From: CAVZYN01 sp963779515
GTDB lineage: Bacteria; Pseudomonadota; Alphaproteobacteria; Rhizobiales; Hyphomicrobiaceae
Direction: 5' to 3'
Length of the DNA: 64,000 nucleotides
Assembly: GCA_963779515.1 (NCBI GenBank)
Contig: CAVZYN010000002.1
Coordinates: 434,001-498,000 of the forward strand
Under the pieces are notes generated by a model. The model was given only the letters and a program-made list of their open reading frames with translations, searched no databases and had not been told where the DNA came from. Made by a program: the position numbers and the translations under genes. How positions within the stretch are numbered: position 1 is the stretch's first letter; every line of letters starts with the position of its first letter. Below, in pieces: positions 25,930 through 34,584 of this stretch.

Positions 25930-27426
25930 GTGGGCCGGACGGGCAAAGGCAAAGAGCGTCTGGCTGTATTGACCGGTGTGTCCCTTGCGGCGCTGCTGGC
26001 AATGCTGTCTGTGCTTTTGGTCAAGCCAAACCAGACCGCCGCGCAGGGGCAGCCTCAGACCGCCGAGGACGCGCGCCGCCGGCTCGAGGCGGACAAGCGG
26101 CAACTCGAGGACAAACAGCGGCGCGCCAGCGAGATTCAGACCGACGTCAGCCAGATCAACAAGGAGCGCGAGCGGCTCAACGCGCAACTTGTCGACACCG
26201 CAAAGCAAGTGCAGGCGAGCGAAGCGCAGATGACTGCGATCGAGGGGCGGCTCGGCGGGCTCGATGAGCAGGAAAAGCTCGTGCGCGGCTCTCTGGAGCA
26301 GCGGCATGGGTCGATCGCCAAGCTGCTGGCGGCGATGCAGTCGATGGGGCGCAATCCGCCGCCGGTAATGATCACAAAGCGCGATGACGCGCTGGCGATG
26401 GTTCGCAGCGCAATGCTGTTGGCGTCGGCGTTTCCAAGTCTCAGGAAGGACGCGCTTGCGCTCGCCGAGCAGCTCAACGATCTCGTGCGGGTGATGACCG
26501 ATATCCGTAACGAGGGCGAAAAATTGAAGGCGGAGACGGCGAAGCTCGCCGATGCGCGGTTGCGGACGGCGAGCCTGGTCGAGGCCAAGAAGCTGTCGCT
26601 CGCGGACCGGCAGGAGGAGTTGTCGCAGATCCGGCGCGCGGCGGCCGATATCAGCCGCAATGTCGGCGATCTCAATGATTTGATCAGCAAGCTCGATCAA
26701 GCGGTGGCGGAGCGGACGGCGCTCGGCGCCTATGAACGCCAGATCGCGGCCGAGCAGCAGCGGGCGGCCGCCGCTGCCCCGCCGCCGCCCGCAACCGTTG
26801 CACTGAAGCCGACGCAAGCGGAGGCGTTGCCGCCGGTCGTGCCGTCTCCGGCGCCGCCGCCGGTCCAGGTGGCCAAAGTTCCAGAAATCAAAGTGCCTGC
26901 GGCAAAAGTGCCCGACGCAAGGCCCGCCGCAGAATTGCTGCCGTCGGGCGACCGTACCGCCATGGCGTCACCGGGGCGCATCAAACCCGCGATTGCGTTC
27001 CACCTCGCCAAGGGGCGGCTGTCACTGCCGGCCCAGGGGCGCCGGGTGATTGCCTTCGGCGAGAAAAACCAGAACGGTAACGCCTCCAAGGGGATCGTGC
27101 TTGAAACCCGGGCGTCGGCCCAAGTGACCGCACCCGCCGACGGATGGGTGGTATACGCGGGCGAATTCCGCAGCTACGGTCCGCTCTTGATCATCAACGC
27201 TGGGGGCGGCTATCATTTGCTGCTTGCCGGGTTGGCCCAAATCGACGTTCAACTTGGTCAGTTCGTTTCGGCTGGCGAGCCCGTCGGCCTTATGGCCGCC
27301 GCGAAGGCATCGCAGGGTGGAAAACAGGGCAATGCTCCGGTTCTCTACATCGAGTTCAAGAAAGACGGGCAATCCATTGATCCCGACCCTTGGTGGGCGG
27401 ATGGTTCGCGAAAGGTGCAAGGATGA
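25930..27426 (+). CDS. envC: Murein hydrolase activator EnvC family protein
   Basis: This is an EnvC-type divisome protein of about 498 residues. GTG 25930 after CAGGGGA is preferred over an upstream TTG. A signal or anchor segment (LTGVSLAALLAMLSVLLV) is followed by long coiled coils (about 45-280), a Pro-rich hinge, and a LytM (M23) domain. The LytM catalytic ligands are missing: there is SKGIVLE where HxGxD is expected and LYIEFKKDG in place of HFEIR. The domain is therefore a non-enzymatic amidase activator, as in E. coli EnvC. Its stop overlaps the ctpA start. Confidence 0.9.
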   Translation: MGRTGKGKERLAVLTGVSLAALLAMLSVLLVKPNQTAAQGQPQTAEDARRRLEADKRQLEDKQRRASEIQTDVSQINKERERLNAQLVDTAKQVQASEAQMTAIEGRLGGLDEQEKLVRGSLEQRHGSIAKLLAAMQSMGRNPPPVMITKRDDALAMVRSAMLLASAFPSLRKDALALAEQLNDLVRVMTDIRNEGEKLKAETAKLADARLRTASLVEAKKLSLADRQEELSQIRRAAADISRNVGDLNDLISKLDQAVAERTALGAYERQIAAEQQRAAAAAPPPPATVALKPTQAEALPPVVPSPAPPPVQVAKVPEIKVPAAKVPDARPAAELLPSGDRTAMASPGRIKPAIAFHLAKGRLSLPAQGRRVIAFGEKNQNGNASKGIVLETRASAQVTAPADGWVVYAGEFRSYGPLLIINAGGGYHLLLAGLAQIDVQLGQFVSAGEPVGLMAAAKASQGGKQGNAPVLYIEFKKDGQSIDPDPWWADGSRKVQG

Positions 27427-28802
27427 CGACGCGTAAGATCGACTTCGCCTTTTGGACGTTCATGACGATGGCCGGGCTGGCTGGAGCAACGACCGTGTTC
27501 AACGTGACGCGGACCTACTCGGCGCCGGGAAATTCCGAAATCTACAAGCAGCTCGATCTCTTCGGCGACGTGCTCGAGCGCGTCCGGAACGACTATGTCG
27601 AGAAGCCCGACAACTCGACCCTGATCGAAAACGCGATCAATGGCATGCTGGCGGCGCTCGATCCGCATTCGGCCTATCTGCCGCCGAAGAGCTTCCGCGA
27701 TATGCAGACGCAGACGCGCGGCGAGTTTGGCGGGCTCGGTATCGAAGTGACGATGGAAAACGGCGTCATCAAAGTAGTCTCGCCGATCGACGACACGCCG
27801 GCGGCCAAGGCCGGCTTGCAGGCGAACGACCTCATCACGCACCTCGACGGCGAGCAGATCGTCGGGCTGACCCTGGAGCAGGCGGTCGAAAAGATGCGCG
27901 GCCCCGTTAACACGCCGCTGACGTTGACGCTCGTGCGCAAGGGCCGCGATGATCCGTTCGACATGAAGATCGTGCGCGACGTGATCAAGATCAACGCGGT
28001 CAAGTCGCGGATGGAGGGTGCTGACATCATCTATGTGAAGGTCTCAACCTTCAACGAGCAGACGCACGCCAATCTCGTGCGGCAGGTCGATGCATTGAAG
28101 AAGGGCATGGCCGGGAAGGCGCCGCGTGGCTACGTGCTCGATCTGCGTAATAATCCGGGCGGGTTGCTGGATCAGGCGATCGCGGTGTCGGACGACTTCC
28201 TCGAGAAGGGCGCCATCGTGCTGACGAAGGGCCGCAATCTCGAAGAGACACAGCGCGCCAATGCGCGGGCGGGCGACATCACCGACGGTAAACCAGTGTA
28301 CGTGCTGATCAATGGCGGATCGGCGTCGGCGTCTGAAATCGTCGCGGGAGCGTTGCAGGATCACAAGCGCGCGCAAATCATCGGTACGCGCTCATTCGGC
28401 AAGGGCTCGGTGCAGACCATCATTCCACTCGGCCAGAACGGGGCGATTCGATTGACGACGGCGCGCTATTACACGCCGGCGGGCCGGTCGATCCAAGCCA
28501 AGGGCATCGATCCCGATCTGATCGTCGAGAACGAGTTGCCGGACGAGCTGAAGCCGAAGACGCCGCAAACGCCGCGCGGTGAGGCAAGCTTGCGGGGCCA
28601 TCTCAAAGGCGCGGATGCGGCCAAGGACAAGAAGGAAGAGTCGGGATCGTCGGCCTATGTGCCGAAGGAGCCGGAGAAGGATCAGCAGCTGCAGTATGCG
28701 CTGAAGCTGATCCGCGGCGAGCCAGTCGAACCGGCGAAGAAGCCCGACCCGGCGCCAGTGGCACCCGCTGCAACGCCGCCGGCCGAGCAGAAGAAACCGT
28801 AG
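27423..28802 (+). CDS. ctpA: C-terminal processing protease CtpA (S41 family)
   Basis: This is a periplasmic S41 protease of 459 residues from ATG 27423, coupled to envC through ATGA. An N-terminal anchor precedes a PDZ domain (EFGGLGIEVTMENG to GLTLEQAVEKMRG) and the catalytic core with S302 in NGGSASASEIVAG and K327 in FGKGSVQT, the 25-residue Ser-Lys spacing of the family. The C-terminal tail is Lys/Pro-rich. The envC-ctpA-rppH order is standard in alphaproteobacteria. The enzyme probably trims cell-wall enzymes or their regulators. Confidence 0.95.
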   Translation: MTTRKIDFAFWTFMTMAGLAGATTVFNVTRTYSAPGNSEIYKQLDLFGDVLERVRNDYVEKPDNSTLIENAINGMLAALDPHSAYLPPKSFRDMQTQTRGEFGGLGIEVTMENGVIKVVSPIDDTPAAKAGLQANDLITHLDGEQIVGLTLEQAVEKMRGPVNTPLTLTLVRKGRDDPFDMKIVRDVIKINAVKSRMEGADIIYVKVSTFNEQTHANLVRQVDALKKGMAGKAPRGYVLDLRNNPGGLLDQAIAVSDDFLEKGAIVLTKGRNLEETQRANARAGDITDGKPVYVLINGGSASASEIVAGALQDHKRAQIIGTRSFGKGSVQTIIPLGQNGAIRLTTARYYTPAGRSIQAKGIDPDLIVENELPDELKPKTPQTPRGEASLRGHLKGADAAKDKKEESGSSAYVPKEPEKDQQLQYALKLIRGEPVEPAKKPDPAPVAPAATPPAEQKKP

Positions 28803-28834
28803 TGGGTGCGGCTGCGGCTATTTGAGGATTGAAG

Positions 28835-28860
28835 CGGGCGCCCACGGTGGCGCCCGTTTT
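28835..28860 (+). terminator. Rho-independent terminator between ctpA and rppH
   Basis: CGGGCGCC and GGCGCCCG form a perfect 8-bp GC stem with loop CACGGT, followed by TTTT. It ends the envC-ctpA transcript and shows that the rppH start must lie downstream of 28860. Confidence 0.8.
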
Positions 28861-28878
28861 CGTCGATGGAGAGCGCTT

Positions 28879-29385
28879 TTGGACGTTTCGAAACTGCCGT
28901 ACCGGCTGTGCGTTGGGATCATGACGCTGAATGCCAGGGGCGACGTCTGGGTTGGGCGGCGGATCGGATCGCCGAACCAACAGCGCGACGGTTTGCCTGG
29001 GGGCTGGTGGCAGATGCCGCAGGGCGGGATCGATGCTGGCGAGGATCCGGCGGCGGCGGCGGTCCGAGAACTCGCGGAAGAGACCGGCATGCGCTCGGTC
29101 GCGATCATTGCCGAGAGCCCGGCGTGGTACCCCTATGACTTGCCGCCCGAACTGCTAGGGCGCACGTGGGGCGGTAAATACCGGGGCCAGACGCAGAAAT
29201 GGTTCGCAATGCGCTTCACGGGAGCGGATAGCGAGATCGACATTGCCGCCAAGCCGGATCATGACGCCGAGTTCGATCAATGGCGCTGGGCGTCGCTGGA
29301 TGAACTCTTGACGATCATCGTGCCGTTCAAGCGCGGAGTCTATGAGCAGGTGCTGCGCGATCTGTTGCCGCTGATCCCTCGCTGA
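28879..29385 (+). CDS. rppH: RNA pyrophosphohydrolase RppH (NudH)
   Basis: RppH removes pyrophosphate from 5'-triphosphate mRNA to trigger decay. The 168-residue protein starts at TTG 28879, placed after GGAGAG with a 5-nt gap; an upstream in-frame ATG at 28822 lies before the ctpA terminator and is rejected. The Nudix box reads GGIDAGEDPAAAAVRELAEE followed by TG, intact. YRLCVGIMTLNARGDVWVGRR and the W-rich WRWASLDELL are family features. The non-ATG start makes this gene easy to misannotate. Confidence 0.93.
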   Translation: MDVSKLPYRLCVGIMTLNARGDVWVGRRIGSPNQQRDGLPGGWWQMPQGGIDAGEDPAAAAVRELAEETGMRSVAIIAESPAWYPYDLPPELLGRTWGGKYRGQTQKWFAMRFTGADSEIDIAAKPDHDAEFDQWRWASLDELLTIIVPFKRGVYEQVLRDLLPLIPR

Positions 29386-29516
29386 CCATGCTGCGCCGGA
29401 GTTGTCATTGTCGCGTAATGAAACACTGGTAATTGATTGAGTCATCAGGATTTCGCAGGTGCGAAGTTATGTTGCGCTGTTCACGTCAGGTTTTCCGCAT
29501 TTAAAGTGAAATCTGC

Positions 29517-29547
29517 TTGACGGCTTGCGTTATCCACCGCTTAATTA
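29517..29547 (+). promoter_or_regulatory. Candidate sigma-70 promoter for the 29.6 kb small gene
   Basis: TTGACG at 29517-29522 and TAATTA at 29542-29547 are separated by 19 bp (or TTAATT by 18) in an AT-rich stretch of the 29386-29622 intergenic region. The position about 75 bp before ATG 29623 is plausible, but the spacing is on the long side. Confidence 0.35.
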
Positions 29548-29622
29548 ATCATGCGGTATTGTGCTTTATTCCCCCGAAAGCGATGCCGCGATTGGTCCTC
29601 GGGGCAAGTTGAGGACAAGGTA

Positions 29623-29883
29623 ATGGGTATCGAGTCACTACATCTGGCCGCCGCCGCCGCGGGCTACGCGATGGCCACATCCGACGAGCTTCTCGTGGCC
29701 GAGGAGCGGCCGGAGTCCGCTACAAAAACCGCAGTCAGCAATCCCTGGGGCGCGCGAGATATGAGCGAACCACGGTCGAGCGCAAACCTACCGGCGTTGC
29801 GCGCGGCGGCACCTCCATCAACTTGGAGCCAGTTCGTCGTGCGCTCGGTCTACAGCCTGATGGGACGCGGAGCGACGGCTTAA
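29623..29883 (+). CDS. Small hypothetical protein
   Basis: This is an 86-residue protein from ATG 29623, preceded by GAGGACAAGG. No family is recognised. The N-terminus is Ala-rich and weakly hydrophobic (SLHLAAAAAGYAMATSDELL) and the centre is polar and disordered. The C-terminus has a short amphipathic segment (TWSQFVVRSVYSLMGRG). It has its own AT-rich upstream region with a possible promoter and a perfect terminator hairpin 28 bp after the stop, which supports it as a real independent gene. Confidence 0.6.
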   Translation: MGIESLHLAAAAAGYAMATSDELLVAEERPESATKTAVSNPWGARDMSEPRSSANLPALRAAAPPSTWSQFVVRSVYSLMGRGATA

Positions 29884-29910
29884 GAGCCGGTCTGACTGCA
29901 CAATCCGATG

Positions 29911-29933
29911 AGGCGCCGGTAGCGGCGCCTTTG
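29911..29933 (+). terminator. Rho-independent terminator after the small gene at 29.6 kb
   Basis: AGGCGCCG and CGGCGCCT form a perfect 8-bp stem with loop GTAG, followed by TTG TCG TTT. It closes the 29623-29883 unit. Confidence 0.7.
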
Positions 29934-30019
29934 TCGTTTCTGCGGTCTTCATCGCTCGATTTGCGTCAAGATAGTTCACATGTTAAACGATGTGTTCAGC
30001 CGGTGTGACGAGGTGACGG

Positions 30020-30886
30020 ATGAGGCTTGCGACGTGGCGTTCGGTGGCGGGAACGACCTTTGGCGTGGTGCGCGATGACGGCGCGCTGTTTGATCTTGGG
30101 AAGCGGGCGGGACCGGGCATCACCAATTTGGCAGCGTTTATTGCGGCGGGCAGTCTTGCGGATGCGCGGGCGATCCTGTCGGGCAGCGCGGACAATTACT
30201 TGCGCGACGTAACGCTGCTGCCGCCAATACCCATACCAGGCAAAATCCTTTGCGTCGGCGTGAACTATCCGGAGCGGAACGCCGAGTACAAGGACAGCAG
30301 CGAGCAACCGAAGTACCCGAGCTTGTTCGTGCGATTTCCCAATTCATTTGTCGGCCACGGCGCCGCGATCATCCGCCCGCCGGAATCCGTGCAATTCGAT
30401 TATGAAGGCGAGATTGTCGTTGTGATCGGCAAGACGGGCCGGCGCATTCCCGAGGCGCGCGCGCATGAGCACGTGTTCGGGTTGACACTGATGAACGAGG
30501 GCTCCGTGCGCGATTGGCTTCGCCACGGCAAGTTCAACGTCACCCAGGGCAAGAACTTCGATCGCTCGGGCTCGATTGGGCCGTGGATCGTAACGCGGGA
30601 TGCCGTGGGACCGCTGGATCAGTTGGAGATTGCAACGCGCGTCAACGGCGAGGACCGCCAGCGTGGCAACACCGGAACGCTGATGTTCCCGTTCGCGCGG
30701 ATTATTTCCTACATCTCGACATTCACGACACTGGAGCCAGGCGATGTGATCGCAACAGGGACACCGCCTGGCGCTGGCGGCCGGTTTGATCCGCCGAAGT
30801 GGCTGAAGGCGGGCGACATCGTCGAGGTTGAGTGCCCGGCGATCGGCGTGCTGCGGAATACGGTCGCTGATGAGGCCGTGGGTTGA
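30020..30886 (+). CDS. Fumarylacetoacetate hydrolase family protein (HpaG-like)
   Basis: This is an FAH-family enzyme of 288 residues. Metal-binding acidic residues lie in FDYEGEIVVVIGKTGR, and the downstream family block is LMNEGSVRDW then QGKNFDRSGSIGPWIV. The end contains GDVIATGTPPGAGG. In the homoprotocatechuate pathway a protein of this fold (HpaG) decarboxylates and isomerises the HpaF product to 2-oxohept-diene-dioate. It is first in the hpa run and its stop overlaps the hpaR frame, so this role is likely. Other FAH activities remain possible. Confidence 0.85.
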   Translation: MRLATWRSVAGTTFGVVRDDGALFDLGKRAGPGITNLAAFIAAGSLADARAILSGSADNYLRDVTLLPPIPIPGKILCVGVNYPERNAEYKDSSEQPKYPSLFVRFPNSFVGHGAAIIRPPESVQFDYEGEIVVVIGKTGRRIPEARAHEHVFGLTLMNEGSVRDWLRHGKFNVTQGKNFDRSGSIGPWIVTRDAVGPLDQLEIATRVNGEDRQRGNTGTLMFPFARIISYISTFTTLEPGDVIATGTPPGAGGRFDPPKWLKAGDIVEVECPAIGVLRNTVADEAVG

Positions 30887-30891
30887 CCGTG

Positions 30892-31392
30892 ATGCGGGGG
30901 CTCGAGCAATCACTGCCGTTGAAGCTGCTGAAGGCGCGGGAATCCGTGATGGAGCGATTTCGTCCGCATCTGGCCGCGCACGACCTCACCGAGCAGCAGT
31001 GGCGGGTGCTCAGGGCGCTTGCCGAGGCGGACGTGGTGGAGATGCGCACGCTCGCGAATCGCGCCGCGCTGTTGATGCCGTCATTGTCCCGCATGTTGCC
31101 GGATCTGGAAGCGCGAGGGCTGATCACGCGACGGCGCGGAACGGACGATGCGCGCACGGTCGCCGTGGGCTTGGCGCCCAAGGGCCGCGCGCTGTTCGAG
31201 GCGATGAGCGCCGAGAGCGAGCGGATCTATCGCGAGATCGAGCAGACTGTGGGTCGCCCGGTGATGACGCAAATCATGGGGGATCTCGATCGATTGATGA
31301 AATCGCTCGATTCGGAGCCACAGACGAAATCGCAAGTTATTCATCCTTCTTCCCTTGAGGGAGAGGGAAGCAAGTCGCAGTGTGGGGAGTGA
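30892..31392 (+). CDS. hpaR: MarR-family regulator HpaR of homoprotocatechuate degradation
   Basis: This MarR-type winged-helix regulator resembles HpaR closely: LKLLKARESVMERFRPHLAA followed by LTEQQWRVLRAL, then LANRAALLMPSLSRMLPDLE, then LITRRRGTDDARTVAVGL (the wing). It should repress the meta-cleavage genes until 3,4-dihydroxyphenylacetate or a related compound binds. Start choice is ATG 30892; TTG 30883, overlapping the upstream stop and better spaced from GAGG, is an alternative. The last 18 or so residues (VIHPSSLEGEGSKSQCGE) are encoded by a REP-like sequence and are not family sequence. Confidence 0.9.
   Translation: MRGLEQSLPLKLLKARESVMERFRPHLAAHDLTEQQWRVLRALAEADVVEMRTLANRAALLMPSLSRMLPDLEARGLITRRRGTDDARTVAVGLAPKGRALFEAMSAESERIYREIEQTVGRPVMTQIMGDLDRLMKSLDSEPQTKSQVIHPSSLEGEGSKSQCGE
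31339..31372. repeat. Half REP element (family 1) forming the 3' end of hpaR
   Basis: The sequence TTCATCCTTCTTCCCTTGAG followed by GGAGAGGGAAG matches the outer arm of the REP elements at 33.4 and 34.5 kb. Here it is read through as the C-terminal codons of hpaR. Confidence 0.65.
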
Positions 31393-31395
31393 GGC

Positions 31396-31800
31396 ATGCC
31401 GCATCTGATTATTGAGTATTCGGCCAATCTCGAGGGGGCCGTGGAGATCGCGGGGCTTGTGAAACAGATCCATGACGCGGCACTCGAAACCGGCGTGTTT
31501 CCGATCGGCGGCATTCGCACGCGGGCAGAGCGGCGCGACATCTACGCGATCGCCGACGGGCATGCCGACAACGGGTTCATTCATGTGCAAGCGCGGATCG
31601 GCGTTGGGCGGACACCGGAGGTGCGCCAGAAGGCGGCGGAGCACATTTTTTCAACGCTCAAGGCGGCGACGGCCGATGCGTTCGCCAAGCGCCCGTTGGG
31701 TTTGACGCTGGAGGTTGTCGAGATCGATCCGGTCGGCAGTCTGAAGCACAACAATTTGCATGACATTGTCGAGGCGCGAAAACGTGGAGAGCGCGGATGA
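31396..31800 (+). CDS. hpaF: 5-carboxymethyl-2-hydroxymuconate delta-isomerase HpaF
   Basis: This is a tautomerase-superfamily isomerase of 134 residues. The N-terminus MPHLIIEYSANLE leaves Pro1 as the catalytic base after Met removal, as in CHMI. Other family segments are GIRTRAERRDIYAIADGHAD and FIHVQARIGVGR. It converts 5-carboxymethyl-2-hydroxymuconate to its oxo tautomer. GGGGAGTGAGG lies just before the start, and the stop overlaps the hpaE start by 4 bp. Confidence 0.92.
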   Translation: MPHLIIEYSANLEGAVEIAGLVKQIHDAALETGVFPIGGIRTRAERRDIYAIADGHADNGFIHVQARIGVGRTPEVRQKAAEHIFSTLKAATADAFAKRPLGLTLEVVEIDPVGSLKHNNLHDIVEARKRGERG

Positions 31801-33323
31801 GCACGGATAAGGGCGAAACGTTCGAGGCCAATCATGCGCGACTGGCACCCTTGTTGGCGGGCCTGAAGCGGGACGGCATCGGGCACGTGATCGCGGGGAA
31901 GCGCGTCGACAGCAAGGCCACGTTCGAGGCGCACTCGCCGGTCGACCGATCTTTGATCGCGAAGGTCGCGCGTGGCACCGCGGATGACATCGATCGCGCG
32001 GCGGTGGCGGCGAAGGGTGCGTTCAAGGCGTGGGCAGCGTGGGAGCCGGCCAAGCGCCGCGCGCTGATGCACAAAATCGCCGACAAGATCGTCCAACACG
32101 CCGATGACATCGCGGTGCTGGAGAGCTGGGACACGGGGCAACCGCACCGGTTCATGTCGAAGGCGGCCGTGCGGTCAGCCGAGAACTTCCGGTTCTTCGC
32201 GGATCGGGTGCCGTCGGCGCGCGACGGCGTCAATTTGCCCACCGCCGAGCACTGGAACATCACCACGCGCGTGCCGATCGGGCCCGTTGGCATCATCACG
32301 CCGTGGAACACGCCGTTCATGCTGTCGACGTGGAAGATCGCGCCGGCCTTGGCGGCGGGCTGCACGGTCGTGCACAAGCCGGCGGAATGGTCGCCAGTGA
32401 CGGCGGCTCTGCTGGTGCGGCTCTGTCATGAGGCCGGCTTGCCCGAGGGCGTGCTCAACACGGTGCACGGGATCGGTGAGGAAGCGGGCAAGGCGCTGAC
32501 CGAGCATCCTGACATCAAGGCGATCGGCTTTGTCGGCGAGAGCGCGACGGGCTCAGCGATCATGCGGCAGGGGGCTGACACTCTGAAGCGCGTGCACTTC
32601 GAGCTTGGTGGCAAGAATCCGGTGATCGTGTTCGAGGATGCGGATCTCGACACCGCGCTCGACGCTGTCGTGTTCATGATCTACTCGCTCAATGGCGAGC
32701 GGTGTACGTCGTCGTCGCGTCTCCTGGTACATGAGAGCATTGCTGAGGCGTTCACGGCGCGCGTCGCGGAGCGCGTGCAGAAACTGAAAGTTGGCAATCC
32801 GCTCGACCCGCAAACGGAAGTCGGGCCGCTGATCCACGAAAAGCATCTCGCGAAGGTGTGCAGTTACTTCGATATCGCGAAGAGGGAAGGCGTCAGAATC
32901 GCAGTCGGCGGCGCGGCGCACGAGGGTCCGGGTGGCGGGCACTATGTGAAGCCGACGCTGTTTGCGGGCGCCAAGAGCACAATGCGGATCGCGCAGGAGG
33001 AGATTTTTGGGCCGGTGCTGACGGTGGTGCCGTTCAAGGACGAGGCGGAGGCGCTGGCGATCGCCAATTCTGTGCGCTACGGGCTGACAGGGTATGTGTG
33101 GACGCGCGACATGGGCCGCGCGTTGCGGGTGGCGGATCAGCTCGAAGCTGGCATGATCTGGTGCAATTCGGAGAACGTCAGGCATCTGCCGACGCCGTTC
33201 GGCGGCGTGAAGGCGTCGGGGATTGGGCGCGATGGCGGCGATTATTCGTTCGACTTCTACATGGAGACGAAGCTGATCAGTCTCGCCAAGGGCACGCACA
33301 AGGTGCCGAAGCTAGGGGTGTGA
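31797..33323 (+). CDS. hpaE: 5-carboxymethyl-2-hydroxymuconate semialdehyde dehydrogenase HpaE
   Basis: This is an NAD-dependent aldehyde dehydrogenase of 508 residues that oxidises the ring-cleavage semialdehyde. The catalytic Cys lies in NGERCTSSSRLLVH and the Glu in HFELGGKNPVIVFEDADLD. Cofactor-site segments are PVGIITPWNTPFMLSTWKIA and GFVGESATGS. The C-terminal active-site loop is WCNSENVRHLPTPFGGVKAS. It follows hpaF with an ATGA overlap and so belongs to the hpa operon. Confidence 0.94.
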   Translation: MSTDKGETFEANHARLAPLLAGLKRDGIGHVIAGKRVDSKATFEAHSPVDRSLIAKVARGTADDIDRAAVAAKGAFKAWAAWEPAKRRALMHKIADKIVQHADDIAVLESWDTGQPHRFMSKAAVRSAENFRFFADRVPSARDGVNLPTAEHWNITTRVPIGPVGIITPWNTPFMLSTWKIAPALAAGCTVVHKPAEWSPVTAALLVRLCHEAGLPEGVLNTVHGIGEEAGKALTEHPDIKAIGFVGESATGSAIMRQGADTLKRVHFELGGKNPVIVFEDADLDTALDAVVFMIYSLNGERCTSSSRLLVHESIAEAFTARVAERVQKLKVGNPLDPQTEVGPLIHEKHLAKVCSYFDIAKREGVRIAVGGAAHEGPGGGHYVKPTLFAGAKSTMRIAQEEIFGPVLTVVPFKDEAEALAIANSVRYGLTGYVWTRDMGRALRVADQLEAGMIWCNSENVRHLPTPFGGVKASGIGRDGGDYSFDFYMETKLISLAKGTHKVPKLGV

Positions 33324-33330
33324 TCACTAT

Positions 33331-33470
33331 TCTTTTCTTTCCTCTCCCTCTGGGAGAGGATGCCCGCAGGGCAGGTGAGGGCCTTCTTCGCGGCATGCGT
33401 GTTGTGACTGCCCCTCATCCGGCGCTTCGCGCCACCTTCTCCCAACGGGAGAAGGATGAAGTCTTGAGAG
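33331..33470. repeat. Paired REP elements (family 1) between hpaE and the Bug gene
   Basis: Two REP units lie in opposite orientation. The left has CCTCTCCCTCTGGGAGAGG then GCCCGCAGGGC and GGTGAGGG. The right has CCCCTCATCCGGCGCTTCGC then CTTCTCCCAACGGGAGAAGG. Each has nested hairpins, so the pair resembles a BIME. It fills nearly all of the 157-bp gap. Confidence 0.8.
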
Positions 33471-33480
33471 TGGAGAGCCA

Positions 33481-34452
33481 ATGTTGGAATTGATCAAACA
33501 TGCCGTTGCCGGATTGGGTTTGGCACTCGCGATGGCATCCGCGGCCGCTGCCCAGGACTGGCCGTCGAAGCAGGTAACATTTGTCGTGCCGTTCGGGGCA
33601 GGATCGACGCCGGATGTGATGGCGCGGTTGATCAGCGATGTCATGCAGAAGCGGATCGGGCAGACGGTGATTGTCGAGAACCGGCCAGGGGCGGGCGGCA
33701 ACACCGGCACCAACGTGATCGCCAAGTCAGCACCGGACGGGCATACGTTCGGCATCAGCATCATGGGGCCGCTGGTCGTCAATCCGATGATCATGAAGAC
33801 GGTGCCCTATGACGCGGTGAAGGATCTGACGCCACTCAGCCACATCGCGACGCAGCCAGGTGTGCTGGTCGTGGCGCCGGGGTTCGCCGACACCGTCGAG
33901 GCGCTCGTTTCGAAGCTGAAAGCGGACCCGGAGAAGTACACCTACGGATCGATCGGGAAGGGCTCGGTGTCGCATCTCGCCATGGCGTTGATCGCAAGCA
34001 AGGCGGGCGCGAAGCCGGCGCATGTACCGTTTGCGGGCTCGCCGCCGGCGGTGACGGCGCTGATCCGTGGCGACGTGCAGATGGCGGTGCTGCCGCTCGG
34101 CGGCGTTGGCGCACTGGTGCAGGAGGGCAAGCTGAAGCTTCTGGCGGTGACGACATTGAAGCGTTCGGCATTTTTCCCGGATGCGCCGACGCTGGCGGAG
34201 AGGGGCATGGAGGGCGTCGTCGCTGATGCGTGGACCGGTATGGTCGCGCCGCCAGGGATCGACGTGAAGGTGCTGGCGAAGATCAACGCGGAAGTGAAGG
34301 CGGCGCTGGCGGATCCTGCGGTCATAGAGAAACTGCGCGCGCAGTTCATAGAGCCGGTGGGGACAACACCGGAGCAGTTTGGGGCGATGCTCACTGCGGA
34401 GCGGGCGCGCTGGGAGCCGGTGATCAAGGCGAACGGGATCACGGCTGAGTAG
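33481..34452 (+). CDS. Bug/TctC-family substrate-binding protein
   Basis: This is a periplasmic binding protein of the tripartite tricarboxylate transporter (Bug) family, 323 residues. A signal peptide (KHAVAGLGLALAMASAAAA) precedes the mature start QDWPSKQVTFVVPFGAGSTP. The family block VIVENRPGAGGNTGTNVIAK is present, with GMVAPPGIDVKVLAKINAEV near the end. The two membrane subunits are not in the window. Its place between hpaE and hpaD suggests it binds a phenylacetate-type or pathway acid, but ligands of Bug proteins cannot be told from sequence. Confidence 0.9.
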   Translation: MLELIKHAVAGLGLALAMASAAAAQDWPSKQVTFVVPFGAGSTPDVMARLISDVMQKRIGQTVIVENRPGAGGNTGTNVIAKSAPDGHTFGISIMGPLVVNPMIMKTVPYDAVKDLTPLSHIATQPGVLVVAPGFADTVEALVSKLKADPEKYTYGSIGKGSVSHLAMALIASKAGAKPAHVPFAGSPPAVTALIRGDVQMAVLPLGGVGALVQEGKLKLLAVTTLKRSAFFPDAPTLAERGMEGVVADAWTGMVAPPGIDVKVLAKINAEVKAALADPAVIEKLRAQFIEPVGTTPEQFGAMLTAERARWEPVIKANGITAE

Positions 34453-34469
34453 GGCGCGCTGGTTGTGAC

Positions 34470-34575
34470 TTCATCCTTCTCCCCTTAGCGAGGAGGTGCC
34501 CGAAGGGCGGTTGAGGGGAAGACCCTCACCTGTCGCTTCGCGACATCCTCTCCCAGGAGAGAGGAAAGAAAGGAA
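34470..34575. repeat. Paired REP elements (family 1) before hpaD
   Basis: TTCATCCTTCTCCCC with GTGCCCGAAGGGC and GGTTGAGGGG is followed by CCCTCACCTGTCGCTTCGCG and CCTCTCCCAGGAGAGAGG. The right end runs into the purine-rich ribosome-binding region of hpaD. Confidence 0.78.
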
Positions 34576-34584
34576 TGAAATACG

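Noticed and set aside
25930..27426. EnvC as an active M23 endopeptidase
   Set aside because: The zinc ligands HxxxD and HxH are missing in the LytM domain, so it should be an activator only.
28640..28770. Family-3 repeat inside the ctpA tail (LIRGEPVEPAKK resembles a REP translation)
   Set aside because: The match to the repeat is short and imperfect, and Lys/Pro-rich ends are normal for CtpA proteins.
28822..28878. Upstream ATG start for rppH at 28822
   Set aside because: It lies before and within the ctpA terminator hairpin; TTG 28879 with GGAGAG gives the normal protein length.
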